A DNA stretch of 64,000 nucleotides from an uncultured Eubacteriales bacterium (GTDB lineage: Bacteria; Bacillota; Clostridia; Christensenellales; Aristaeellaceae), in contig OMYT01000013.1 in NCBI GenBank assembly GCA_900315315.1, positions 1 to 64,000 of the forward strand, given 5' to 3'. The notes under the pieces are model-generated. The model was given only the letters and a program-made list of their open reading frames with translations, was not told the DNA's origin and made no database searches. The position numbers and the translations under genes were made by a program. Each line of letters begins with the position of its first letter. The first letter of the stretch is position 1. Of the stretch, positions 19,399 to 27,180 are shown one piece after another.

Positions 19399-19953
19399 AT
19401 GAAGATTCGTGCGGATTTTGTCACCAATTCCAGTACAAGCTGCTATGTGACCATCGTCATCGAGACGAAGGACGGAAAGCAGTACGGCGGATATTTCGAC
19501 GGGTATGAAGCCAACATCAGCAGTGACGGGATAGCCATGAACGAGGAAGGATTCACGCTGGAAGGCGTCCTGTCTCTCGGCACGGGCAGGGAAGTGCTGG
19601 AACTCATCAATAAGCTCTACGACGACAGGATGGCCCAATGGGAAGAACTGGACCGGCTTTTCGAGGTGACGGACCGCGGCGGTGAAGCGTCGTCCTTCCG
19701 GAAAATGGGCGTCCGGCTTACTCCCGGCACCCAGAAGGAGGTCGAGGCGCTGCCGGTCTCACAGATCCGAAAGATCAAAATCTTCGAGCGGTGGGAAGTG
19801 GATACCTACTTTATTGACTCCGTTGCGGAGGCGAACCTGGAGACGAAGCGGGAGACCCTTGCTGTCGCGAGGAAGGACGAGGAGGAAGGCGACGATCCCG
19901 ACGACTATTCCGTCGCGAAGGGCTCAACAACTGAAAGAATCTGGAAGGACTGA
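19399..19953 (+). CDS. Uncharacterised protein with FVTNSS-type N-terminus
   Basis: The 184-residue protein begins MKIRADFVTNSSTSCYVT. Many uncharacterised Bacillota proteins begin with a very similar stretch (KIRxDFVTNSSSSSF) followed by unrelated bodies; I know this from recall of such sequences, and the role of the motif is not established to my knowledge. The rest is soluble and acidic, with no catalytic motif I recognise and a charged tail. The ATG at 19399 is chosen because the motif starts there and AAAGGAG lies nine bases before the AUG. The stop is 17 bases before the radical SAM gene, so the pair is probably co-transcribed and the protein may be its substrate or partner. Confidence 0.75.
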   Translation: MKIRADFVTNSSTSCYVTIVIETKDGKQYGGYFDGYEANISSDGIAMNEEGFTLEGVLSLGTGREVLELINKLYDDRMAQWEELDRLFEVTDRGGEASSFRKMGVRLTPGTQKEVEALPVSQIRKIKIFERWEVDTYFIDSVAEANLETKRETLAVARKDEEEGDDPDDYSVAKGSTTERIWKD

Positions 19954-19970
19954 GCAATAAGGATCAGACC

Positions 19971-21071
19971 ATGCGCTATATCATTGACGATGTAAAATAT
20001 CACTTCAAGGCCGCCTTTGACACGGAGACCGGCGCATATGTCCGCACCGGCGTTCTGGACGCAGACGGCAGGGATACCGGCAGGGATCCTTTTATGGCCT
20101 CCTATCCTCACCTGATCGACGTGGGCGTCATGGGTCACTGTATCCATGGAAAAACCGGCCTTTGCGCAAAGGCCGGTATCGGCTGCTATCAGAGCGGCCT
20201 GACGGTGGAGCAGCCGAACATGACCGTCGGGGATTTCCGGTGGATTGCGGAGCAGTCAAGGCACCGCTGCAACCAGTTCGCCCTGGGCGGCCGGGGAGAC
20301 CCGGACCAGCATGAGCATTTTGAGGAACTCCTCCGGATCTGCAGAGCCAATGACCTGGTACCGAATTTCACGACTTCCGGCTACGGTATGACACCGCAGA
20401 CTGCGAAAATCTGCCAAAAATACTGCGGCGCGGTAGCGGTCAGCTGGTACCGGAGTGAATACACCCTCAAAGCCATTGACATGCTGCTGGACGCGGGGAT
20501 GAAGACCAACATCCACTATGTCCTCGGGAACAACAGCATCGACGAAGCCGTCGAACGCCTGACAGAGGACACCTTCCCGGATGGGATCAACGCCGTGATC
20601 TTTCTTCTGCACAAGCCGGCAGGGCAGGGTACGAAGGCGAACATGCTTGCATATAAAGATCCCAGAGTCAGACAGTTCTTTCGCCTGCTGGATCGGAGAC
20701 ACCCATATAAAACCGGTATGGACAGCTGCAACGTCCCGGGCGCCATCCATTACTGCAAAAATGTGCTCCCGGAATCACTCGATACCTGCGAAGGCGGACG
20801 CTTCAGCTGTTATATCAGCCCGGACCTGAACATGACTCCCTGCAGCTTCGACCAGGGGAAGAAGTATCACGTCTCCCTCAGAGGCGCCACCATTGAAGAA
20901 GCCTGGAACAGCGAACCCTTCGAAGCTTTCCGCAGCAAAATGAGGAACGCCTGCCCGGCCTGCGGGAAGAAAGACCTGTGCATGGGCGGATGCCCCCTCA
21001 TGCCGGAGATCGTCTTCTGCGACAGCGACAGGAGAACAGACACATCCCTGCAGGGCGCCGATCCGGAATGA
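19971..21071 (+). CDS. Radical SAM/SPASM-like protein with non-standard cysteine spacing
   Basis: The 366-residue protein has the layout of a radical SAM enzyme: LIDVGVMGHC near residue 48, a later glycine-rich segment (FALGGRGDP), the strand SGYGMT and a C-terminal cysteine-rich region (CEGGRFSC, MTPCSF, then ACPACGKKDLCMGGC) typical of SPASM auxiliary-cluster domains. The first cluster motif is Cys57-x7-Cys65-x6-Cys72, not the usual CxxxCxxC. SPASM enzymes often modify peptides or proteins by thioether or C-C bonds. It follows the FVTNSS protein by 17 bases and ends 10 bases from a convergent gene. Its substrate is unknown. Confidence 0.8.
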   Translation: MRYIIDDVKYHFKAAFDTETGAYVRTGVLDADGRDTGRDPFMASYPHLIDVGVMGHCIHGKTGLCAKAGIGCYQSGLTVEQPNMTVGDFRWIAEQSRHRCNQFALGGRGDPDQHEHFEELLRICRANDLVPNFTTSGYGMTPQTAKICQKYCGAVAVSWYRSEYTLKAIDMLLDAGMKTNIHYVLGNNSIDEAVERLTEDTFPDGINAVIFLLHKPAGQGTKANMLAYKDPRVRQFFRLLDRRHPYKTGMDSCNVPGAIHYCKNVLPESLDTCEGGRFSCYISPDLNMTPCSFDQGKKYHVSLRGATIEEAWNSEPFEAFRSKMRNACPACGKKDLCMGGCPLMPEIVFCDSDRRTDTSLQGADPE

Positions 21072-21081
21072 TCAGAGGGCC

Positions 21082-21423
21082 TCAGAAATTCCCGCCGTTC
21101 CAGCCCCAATCACTGACCGGGTGATATGTCACATAGACCGCGTTTCCGGGAATACCGAGCTTATCACTCAGCAGGTCACAGATCTGACCGGTCAGCCGGT
21201 CATAGGATTCCTTTGGCGCATTACCGAACAGGCTGACTGCCACATAGGCACCTTTGTCCAGTTTCCGGCCGCCAAGCCACAGGTCACAGGAATCTTCAAT
21301 CCCGACCATCAGATAGGTCTCGCTTTTATTCAGCGTTGTAATCAGCTTTCCCAATTCGGTTTTCAGTGTTTCCTTCTGCTGATCAGACAGTTTCACGGTC
21401 ACCTTTGAATTAATAAACGGCAT
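21082..21423 (-). CDS. MIF/tautomerase-family protein
   Basis: The 113-residue protein starts MPFINSKVTVKLS; after removal of Met the exposed Pro1 is the catalytic base of the tautomerase superfamily. The pattern MVGIEDSC, then YVAVSLFGN and the C-terminal helix (YDRLTGQICDLLSDKLGI) followed by VYVTYHPV-DWGWNGGNF matches the MIF/phenylpyruvate tautomerase branch. The ATG at 21423 has GGGAGGG upstream; longer in-frame starts would hide Pro1. The physiological substrate is unknown. Confidence 0.88.
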   Translation of the reverse strand: MPFINSKVTVKLSDQQKETLKTELGKLITTLNKSETYLMVGIEDSCDLWLGGRKLDKGAYVAVSLFGNAPKESYDRLTGQICDLLSDKLGIPGNAVYVTYHPVSDWGWNGGNF

Positions 21424-21446
21424 GATACAGTTCCCTCCCTGACAAA

Positions 21447-22043
21447 TCAGATGCTTTCCACCATGTTGGCCGGGAGCCAGGCCCGCACCGTGCCGATGGC
21501 GCAGGAAAACTCCGCGAATACCCACCCGTTCATCTCAAAGAGTACATTGACGCGCATTCCCCGGGTAAGCAGCACCTGCCTGACATTCCTGCTCGGAGTC
21601 AGTTCCTCCATTGGACGATAGTCGTATCCTGGTCCCATCATCGGCTGGATTTCCGCAGTGACCGCTGCCGGGTAAGCAGTCAGTGTTTCCTGGTCGATAT
21701 TGCGGGTGGTCAGGTCCTGGATCTGGAAGTAGACACAGTATTTGCCCATGGAGGGATAGTAGAAATCCACCAGCGCAAAATCCCCTTCCCGGAACAGTGC
21801 CACCGCATTTTGCACAGATCTCGCTTTGAAAGCGCCGGCACCGGCATAGGTATAGGGATTCGGACCGTAATATGCCTGACGTTTTACATTCTGATTATTG
21901 GGCGGATAACTCACGCCCACTCCCACGCCGTAAAACGTCTTTACAGGCCAAGGCGCATTGTCTGCCGCCGCTGTGCCGAACATGCAGACCAGCAACAGGA
22001 GTGCCAGGACAACAGAAAATCTTTTTTTCGCGGGATGCAGCAT
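21447..22043 (-). CDS. Secreted protein with C-terminal SH3-like domain
   Basis: The 198-residue protein has a signal peptide (about residues 1-27, ending TAAA), a Tyr/Pro/Asn-rich middle (YPPNNQNVKRQAYYGPNPYTYAG) and a C-terminal SH3b-like fold with RGMRVNVLFEMNGWVFAEFS. Similar modules bind wall or mediate protein contacts. ATG 22043 has a GGAGG site eight bases upstream and leads directly into the signal peptide. It lies 23 bases upstream of the tautomerase gene on the same strand, so they may be co-transcribed. Confidence 0.75.
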   Translation of the reverse strand: MLHPAKKRFSVVLALLLLVCMFGTAAADNAPWPVKTFYGVGVGVSYPPNNQNVKRQAYYGPNPYTYAGAGAFKARSVQNAVALFREGDFALVDFYYPSMGKYCVYFQIQDLTTRNIDQETLTAYPAAVTAEIQPMMGPGYDYRPMEELTPSRNVRQVLLTRGMRVNVLFEMNGWVFAEFSCAIGTVRAWLPANMVESI

Positions 22044-22162
22044 ATTTTTTCCTCCTCGCATTATTTCTTTTTCTTTACCGGATTTCAGAGCTATCATAAC
22101 ACACCCATTCCCCTACTGTCCACAAAAACCCCACTTTCGTCCGTGTCAAACCCGCCTTCAAC

Positions 22163-22207
22163 AAAAAAACAGGGGAGGTCTCCGTAACGTATTCGTCCGG
22201 GACCTCC
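22163..22207 (-). terminator. Terminator downstream of the LysM peptide gene
   Basis: On the minus strand GGAGGTC (22207-22201) pairs with GACCTCC (22080-region 22074 onward in minus order, plus-strand 22174-22180), extended by CCG/CGG, and seven T residues follow (plus-strand A-run 22163-22169). It lies about 110 bases beyond the stop of the small LysM gene. Confidence 0.65.
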
Positions 22208-22319
22208 TCTGCTGCTTCCGCCAGTACCGACCCGGCGGATCGATCTGATCGGGACTTCTTTCGGGCTGCAACTGCTTTCACTCCTGAAACTTTGCAGCAT
22301 CACCCGGTAAGCGTCGTGA

Positions 22320-22553
22320 TTAATCCGGAATATAGATGTAATATCCGGCTGTGATGTCGTTGATGTTATGGATCGTGGGATTGATCCGCTTCAGATATTC
22401 CGCGGTCGTGCCATTCCTTCCGGCAATCTTGGAGAGGCAGTCGCCGCTCTGAATCCGGTATACCCAGTATCCCGGCCTTTCGGGCAGCCTGGTGGGAGAA
22501 CCGCCATGACCTCCGTTAATCATTTCCATTTCGTTCAGATTCAGCTCGTTCAT
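22320..22553 (-). CDS. Double-glycine-leader LysM peptide
   Basis: The 77-residue product starts MNELNLNEMEMINGG, matching the double-glycine leader consensus (L-x4-E-M/L-x2-I-x-GG) of bacteriocins and peptide pheromones; cleavage would follow Gly15. The cargo is a complete LysM motif: YRIQSGDCLSKIAGRNG (32-48) through INPTIHNINDI to GYYIYIPD, about 62 residues in total. LysM binds GlcNAc-containing wall polymers. There is no Sec signal, so export would need a C39-peptidase ABC exporter, which is not in this window. The ribosome site AAGGAGG supports translation. It could be a secreted wall-binding effector; that is inference. Confidence 0.85.
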   Translation of the reverse strand: MNELNLNEMEMINGGHGGSPTRLPERPGYWVYRIQSGDCLSKIAGRNGTTAEYLKRINPTIHNINDITAGYYIYIPD

Positions 22554-22761
22554 TTTTTATACCCTCCTTGCTTTCATTTCTTCAGGGCAGGTTCCGTATT
22601 GGTTCCTGCACTGATCTATACGCACGTGATCCGGCGGATGGCAGTTCATACATTCAGGGCCTGAACGAAGATCGTCCCGCTGTACCATAGAGGTGGAAAG
22701 AAAAGAGAATCCGGTGTATGATATATTCATCAAAAAGACCGGAACAAAGGAGTGAAGAAAA

Positions 22762-23814
22762 ATGACAATCCGCCGGATCAGCGACTCCACGCAAAAGCAG
22801 CAGATTGCCCGGGAAACCCTTGAAGCGCTGAAAGATTGGTTTGAGGTGACTGAGACACGGGAAGGATATATACACGACAGCGGGAAATGGGTTTTCTTTG
22901 CGGCTGAAGAAAACGGCCGGCCGGTCGGATTTTTGTGTCTGAAAGAAACCGGCAGCAGCACGGCGGAACTGGCTGTGATGGGCGTAAAGAAAGAGTATCA
23001 CCGCCATGGCATCGGGAGAGCGTTGTTTCAGGCTGCGAAAGAATATGCCGTCCGGGCCGGGTATGACTTTATGCAGGTCAAGACCGTTCAGATGGGATAC
23101 TACGAAGACTATGACCGGACGAACCGGTTTTATCAGAGCCTTGGGTTTCAGGAGTTTGAGGTTATTCCCTCCCTGTGGGGAGAAGAGAATCCCTGCCAGA
23201 TCTATGTGCTTTCTCTGAAGAAGGAAGAAAAAAAGAGTGAAGATAAGAGAGAAGGCGGGGAGAGATTTCTGCAGGAGGTTATCCTGCGCCGGCGCAGCTA
23301 CCGCGAGAAGTATAAACCGGACAGGGTACCGCGGGAAGACCTGACGGCGATTATGGAAGCAGGCCTGGCGGCGCCTTCGGGCTGCAACAAACAGACTACA
23401 AGCCTGATCGCGGTGGATGACGAAGAGCTTCTGGCCCGGTTGAAGGCGGAGATTGATCCGCCTGTCGCGCAGACAGCGCCGGCGATGATCTGCGTACTGA
23501 CCCGGCGGATCAACGCCTACCGTGACAGGTGCTTTGCGACCCAGGACTATGCCGCCGCGATCGAAAATATGCTGCTGGCAATCACCGCGATGGGATATCA
23601 GAGTTGCTGGTATGAAGGGCATATTACCGACACGGACCGGATCGGCGACAGACTTGCGAAGATTCTCGGCGTGCCGGAGGAATATGAGCTGGTCTGTATT
23701 CTCCCCGTCGGCATTGCGGAGGATGAACCTGCTGTGCCAAAGAAGATGCCTTTTGAGGAACGGGCACGGTTCAACGGTTTTCAGAATCCGGCCCGGGAAG
23801 GAACGAACAGATGA
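22762..23814 (+). CDS. GNAT acetyltransferase-nitroreductase fusion
   Basis: The 350-residue protein joins two enzymes. Residues 1-150 are a GNAT domain with VMGVKKEYHRHGIGRALFQAA (acetyl-CoA loop) and YYEDYDRTNRFYQSLGF. A Lys/Glu-rich linker follows (about 151-166). Residues 170-345 are a nitroreductase-like FMN domain with RRSYREKY, AAPSGCNKQ and GYQSCWYEG. Both halves look complete. Acetylation plus flavin reduction of one substrate would suit detoxification of a nitroaromatic or an oxime, which is inference. The stop overlaps the start of the next gene by four bases. Confidence 0.88.
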   Translation: MTIRRISDSTQKQQIARETLEALKDWFEVTETREGYIHDSGKWVFFAAEENGRPVGFLCLKETGSSTAELAVMGVKKEYHRHGIGRALFQAAKEYAVRAGYDFMQVKTVQMGYYEDYDRTNRFYQSLGFQEFEVIPSLWGEENPCQIYVLSLKKEEKKSEDKREGGERFLQEVILRRRSYREKYKPDRVPREDLTAIMEAGLAAPSGCNKQTTSLIAVDDEELLARLKAEIDPPVAQTAPAMICVLTRRINAYRDRCFATQDYAAAIENMLLAITAMGYQSCWYEGHITDTDRIGDRLAKILGVPEEYELVCILPVGIAEDEPAVPKKMPFEERARFNGFQNPAREGTNR

Positions 23815-24299
23815 GCGCATCACGCATTGAGCACCCTTTCGGGCCGTTGTATGACGAGCACAGCCGGATCCTGATTCTCGGCTCGTTTCCATCCGTCAAA
23901 TCCAGGGAACAGAACTTCTTCTACGGCCATCCGCAGAACCGATTCTGGAAAGTGATTGCGGCACTGTTCGGGCAGGAGGTGCCGGCAACAATACCCGAGA
24001 AAAAGATATTGATTCTGAGTAATGGGCTGGCTTTGTGGGATTCCATTGCCAGCTGTGTGATTACGGGATCCTCGGATGCCAGCATCCGGGATGTCCGGGC
24101 CAATGACCTGCGGATGATCCTCGACAACAGCCCGATTGAAAAAATCTGCTGCAACGGGCGCAAATCCCATGAGATGTACCAGAAATATATCCAAAAAGAG
24201 ATCGGACGGGAGGCTGTGTGCCTTCCGTCCACCAGTCCGGCCAACGCACAGTTTTCATTGGAAAAACTGATAGATGCGTGGGGAAAATGGTTATATTAA
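23811..24299 (+). CDS. DNA-deoxyinosine glycosylase (UDG superfamily)
   Basis: The 162-residue protein has LGSFPSVKSREQNFFYGHPQNRFW near residues 24-46, the hallmark of the DNA-deoxyinosine glycosylase branch, and the C-terminal STSPANA loop. It should remove hypoxanthine or related deaminated bases from DNA. It overlaps the GNAT-nitroreductase gene by four bases (ATGA) and is convergent with the TagD-Gfo/Idh gene, overlapping it by nine bases. The coupling to a nitroreductase is suggestive because nitrosative stress deaminates DNA, but this link is inference. Confidence 0.88.
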   Translation: MSASRIEHPFGPLYDEHSRILILGSFPSVKSREQNFFYGHPQNRFWKVIAALFGQEVPATIPEKKILILSNGLALWDSIASCVITGSSDASIRDVRANDLRMILDNSPIEKICCNGRKSHEMYQKYIQKEIGREAVCLPSTSPANAQFSLEKLIDAWGKWLY

Positions 24300-25619
24300 C
24301 TTCATGTTTTCACGGGCGTAGAACATCTTCATGACGCCGGTGATTGCTTCGGAAACATCATCGGCAATATAGGCGCTGTGCCTGCCGGTGATGATGGTTT
24401 TGACAAAATCCACCAGTTCATAGCGGATGCCTTCCCCGTCAAGCTGATAGAAATACCGCTTGTTTTCCTCCGGGTTTTCATAGCGGATCTCGAAATAATC
24501 CGTTTTCCACCAGGGGGAGGGGACATAGATATAGCCTTTGGTGCCGGAGATGACCAGCTCGCCTTCGGACTTGACGCCGCGGCCGACCTTCAGGGAAGCC
24601 ACGGCATGGGGATAATCAAAAGAGATGCGGGTAAACTGGTCATAGTTTTTTTCGGCGATCCGGCTGACGATCCGGACATCATCGTATTCGGTTCCCAAGA
24701 TCTGGAAGATCGGCAGGAGGGCGGTCGGTCCCCAGCTGCAGATACTGTTCCACGCGTGATCGAGGTCATCGACTTCCTGAATGCTGGTGCAGGTTGCATC
24801 GACCGAAACGATATCGCCGATCCGGCCGCTCTTGACCAGCAGAAGCAGCCGGTAATAGGCCGTGGAGAAGGCGGTTTTGATTGAATCCATGAGGACGGTG
24901 CCTTTTTCCTTCGCGATCCGGCTCAGTTCCCGGTATTCGGTTTCATCCAGGGCGATCGGGGCTTCACACAGGACGTGAATGCCTGATTCGAGCGCTTCCT
25001 TCGCGTGGCGGTAATGCTCCAGGGGATTGGAGAGGATATAAACCGCGTCGCAGCGGGAGAGAAGATCAGAATAATCCCGGGTGACATACAGATCCGGGGC
25101 GTTCAGCAGGCTGCGGATCCGCTCGCTGCGGGCGCATACGCCGGCGATTTCGATTCCGTTGACGAAGGAGCATTCATGATAAAACTTGGTCAGGATACGG
25201 GTTTCATAATCGCCGACGAAACCCATGCGGATTTTGCGCTGCTCCGCGCGGACTTCTGAGCTGGAAACCCCCTCGGTGCGGGGAAGATAGACCACCTTGC
25301 AGTAATCGCTGAGATAATCAAATTTACCGGCCCAGTCCGATCCGACGGTAAAGATATCCACATCAAAGCGCTTGATGTCGTCGATCTTCTGACCCTCGTA
25401 TTCCTCGACGATGATTTCATCGGGGATCCCCGTCTGGCGGAGGGCCTCGATCCGCTCCATCAGGGGCTGCTGGACGTTGATCTTGCCGCGGGACTTGTCA
25501 AAGTCGTCCGAGGTGACCCCGACGATCAGCCAGTCGCCCAGGGCCTTGGCCCGCTCCAGAAGGCGGATGTGCCCATAGTGGAGCAGGTCGTAGGTTCCGT
25601 AAGTGATTACTTTGGTCAT
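24291..25619 (-). CDS. TagD-like cytidylyltransferase fused to Gfo/Idh/MocA oxidoreductase
   Basis: Residues 1-130 of this 442-residue protein form a glycerol-3-phosphate cytidylyltransferase-like domain: YGTYDLLHYGHIRLLERAK (HxxH, His14-His17) and the distal PRTEGVSSSEVR. Residues 132-442 are a Gfo/Idh/MocA dehydrogenase: GFVGDY nucleotide loop, NPLEHYRHAKEALESGIHVLCEAP (the conserved E-P region with Ala substituted) and the C-terminal sheet. The fusion suggests that a polyol phosphate is both oxidised or reduced and activated with CTP for a cell-surface polymer. It is followed upstream in the same direction by an aminotransferase, consistent with an amino-alcohol decoration. The exact substrate is unknown. 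Confidence 0.85.
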   Translation of the reverse strand: MTKVITYGTYDLLHYGHIRLLERAKALGDWLIVGVTSDDFDKSRGKINVQQPLMERIEALRQTGIPDEIIVEEYEGQKIDDIKRFDVDIFTVGSDWAGKFDYLSDYCKVVYLPRTEGVSSSEVRAEQRKIRMGFVGDYETRILTKFYHECSFVNGIEIAGVCARSERIRSLLNAPDLYVTRDYSDLLSRCDAVYILSNPLEHYRHAKEALESGIHVLCEAPIALDETEYRELSRIAKEKGTVLMDSIKTAFSTAYYRLLLLVKSGRIGDIVSVDATCTSIQEVDDLDHAWNSICSWGPTALLPIFQILGTEYDDVRIVSRIAEKNYDQFTRISFDYPHAVASLKVGRGVKSEGELVISGTKGYIYVPSPWWKTDYFEIRYENPEENKRYFYQLDGEGIRYELVDFVKTIITGRHSAYIADDVSEAITGVMKMFYARENMKLI

Positions 25620-25639
25620 GGTGTAGACTCCGTTCAGCT

Positions 25640-25673
25640 TAATGAAGAGTGGAGAGTTGGGAGTGATTAGTGG
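25640..25673. repeat. GAAGAGTGGAGAGT-type short repeat
   Basis: AATGAAGAGTGGAGAGTTGG and the following AGTGATTAGTGGTTAG belong to a low-complexity repeat type also found at 40139-40178 and 45510-45530. It fills the gap between the aminotransferase and the fusion gene. Confidence 0.5.
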
Positions 25674-26732
25674 TTAGCGGTCCAGGTCGGAGAGTGCCTC
25701 GGTGAATCTTTCCATATATTGCAGTTCCCCGATGGAAACGCGGAGGCAGTCCCCGAAATTCCCCACACCGGGATAGGTCTTGATCAGGATCTTTTTTTCC
25801 GCCTTCATCCGGTCCACGATGCGCTGCGCCGGCATCCGGGGCTTGATGAAGAGAAAGTTGCCGGCTTCCCCCTTATGGGGGTAACCGTTGGCATCAAGCC
25901 AGGAGACCAGGTAATTCCTGCCTTCCTGAAAACGCGCGATCAGCCCGGGGAGCATGCCGGGCGAAGTGAGCGCAGCCTCGGCAAACTTCAGGGCGAAAGC
26001 ATTGGTGTTGTGCGGGGTGCACATCTTCTGCACCATGCGGATGCCCTCCGGCCAGCCGGCGACATAACCCAGGCGGCAACCGGCCATGGAGAAAAGCTTG
26101 GAGAAGGTGCGGGTGACAAAGACATGCTCACCCTCGAGCGCATAACGGATGAAGGTTTTCGGGTAAAAGTAATGATAGGCTTCGTCGATCAGAATGGTGA
26201 CCTGCTTTTCCCGCGCGGCGGCAAGGATCGATTCAAACTCTTCGTCTGAATAAACGTTTCCCATGGGATTGTTGGGATTCAGGAGGATGAGCAGCTGGGT
26301 ATCCTCTGTCAGCGCTGCGAGGATGTTCTCTACATCCATGGTGAGATCCTCATTGTAAGGGACCTTTACAAAATTCCGGCCGTACATTTCCGAATAAACC
26401 TGGAACATGAAATAAGAAGGGACGACGCCGACGATCCGGCCGCCCTCGCCGGTGAAGGCCTGAATGACATACCGGATTCCCTCGGCCGAGCCGTTGACCA
26501 GGCACAGATGAGCAATGTCCGTGTTCAGATAATCCGCGAGAACCTCGGTAAAATGCAGGGTTTCGGGATACTGGGCGACAAGCTGCGGCGTAACGTCCGC
26601 AAGGACGGAACGAATGAAGTCCTCCGGCAGGCCACCGGGGTTTTCGTTCAGGTCGAGGCGGAGATAGTCCTTCCGCTCGTTCTGGTCAAAGATCCGGTAA
26701 AGGTTCTCAACTCTGGGATTCAGATAATACAT
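25674..26732 (-). CDS. HisC-like PLP-dependent aminotransferase
   Basis: The 352-residue protein is a fold-type I aminotransferase of the histidinol-phosphate type: LDLNENPGG (44-52 region), NPNNPMGNVYS, IDEAYHYF and the PLP-lysine motif TRTFSKLFSMAGCRLGY. The ATG at 26732 follows CGGAGG; upstream in-frame codons are AT-rich leader. Because no histidine genes are nearby and its neighbour is a cytidylyltransferase-dehydrogenase fusion, it more likely makes an amino-alcohol or amino-acid precursor for a nucleotide-activated surface substituent; that is inference. A promoter (TTGATT-N17-TAAAAT) lies upstream. Confidence 0.85.
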   Translation of the reverse strand: MYYLNPRVENLYRIFDQNERKDYLRLDLNENPGGLPEDFIRSVLADVTPQLVAQYPETLHFTEVLADYLNTDIAHLCLVNGSAEGIRYVIQAFTGEGGRIVGVVPSYFMFQVYSEMYGRNFVKVPYNEDLTMDVENILAALTEDTQLLILLNPNNPMGNVYSDEEFESILAAAREKQVTILIDEAYHYFYPKTFIRYALEGEHVFVTRTFSKLFSMAGCRLGYVAGWPEGIRMVQKMCTPHNTNAFALKFAEAALTSPGMLPGLIARFQEGRNYLVSWLDANGYPHKGEAGNFLFIKPRMPAQRIVDRMKAEKKILIKTYPGVGNFGDCLRVSIGELQYMERFTEALSDLDR

Positions 26733-26754
26733 ATTTTTCCCTCCGACGGGAACA

Positions 26755-26783
26755 ATTTTAGACGATTTCAGGAAGGAAATCAA
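26755..26783 (-). promoter_or_regulatory. Promoter of the aminotransferase-TagD/Gfo unit
   Basis: On the minus strand TTGATT (26783-26778), 17-base spacer, TAAAAT (26760-26755). Start predicted near 26748, 16 bases before the ATG. Confidence 0.6.
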
Positions 26784-26786
26784 GGG

Positions 26787-26815
26787 ATGGCGGTATTGAC
26801 AAAGAATACCGCCAT
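26787..26815. promoter_or_regulatory. Perfect palindrome (candidate operator) between divergent promoters
   Basis: ATGGCGGTATT, seven-base loop GACAAAG, AATACCGCCAT. It touches the -35 box of the minus promoter and covers the -35 box and spacer of the plus promoter, so a bound repressor could control both directions. Confidence 0.6.
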
Positions 26816-26824
26816 TGTTATTAT
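26796..26824 (+). promoter_or_regulatory. Promoter reading toward the ABC-F gene
   Basis: TTGACA (26796-26801), 17-base spacer, TATTAT (26819-26824). It would give a leader of about 350 bases before the ABC-F start, containing a GGGCTTTCC repeat and hairpins GGAACAG/CTGTTCC (27106-27125) and ACAAGGGG/CCCCTTGT (27139-27158). No good terminator T-run is visible, and nothing else in the leader looks like a gene. Confidence 0.65.
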
Positions 26825-26834
26825 AAAATTAATT

Positions 26835-26920
26835 GGGGGCTTTCCGTAAGGAAACGCACGCGCACCGCGGCCGGTGTGCCGGCTCGCGCACCGCACGCGT
26901 CAGCGCCCAACCCCTTCGGG
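26835..26920 (+). repeat. GGGCTTTCC repeat, divergent long copy
   Basis: Begins GGGGGCTTTCCGT, contains GCGCACCG/CGGTGTGC-type GC-rich inverted repeats in place of the CCACTGG hairpin, and ends GCGCCCAACCCCTTCGGG. It sits in the leader of the ABC-F gene. Confidence 0.65.
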
Positions 26921-27180
26921 AATAAAGTGGGAGGCATTGGCTTCTGATGAGAAAGAACGACTGACATCCGGCTGCAGAAACGCTCCGGCGGGAAACCGCG
27001 GGGGAAATGTGTTTTGTCGCCGTTTGGAGGTTGTGATCTCGCACCAGCCGAACGCCTTTTTTGTTTTGCCGTTACGAATCGCTCCTCCACAATGGCGGAA
27101 CGGCGGGAACAGTCCCTTCTGTTCCACGTGCGTGTAACACAAGGGGCTGTCCCCTTGTTCCGGAAAAGGAGTGAGGATCT

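Noticed and set aside
27033-27137. A GTG-started 34-codon leader peptide before the ABC-F gene
   Set aside because: GGAGG lies only two bases before the GTG, too close for efficient initiation; kept only as a remark.
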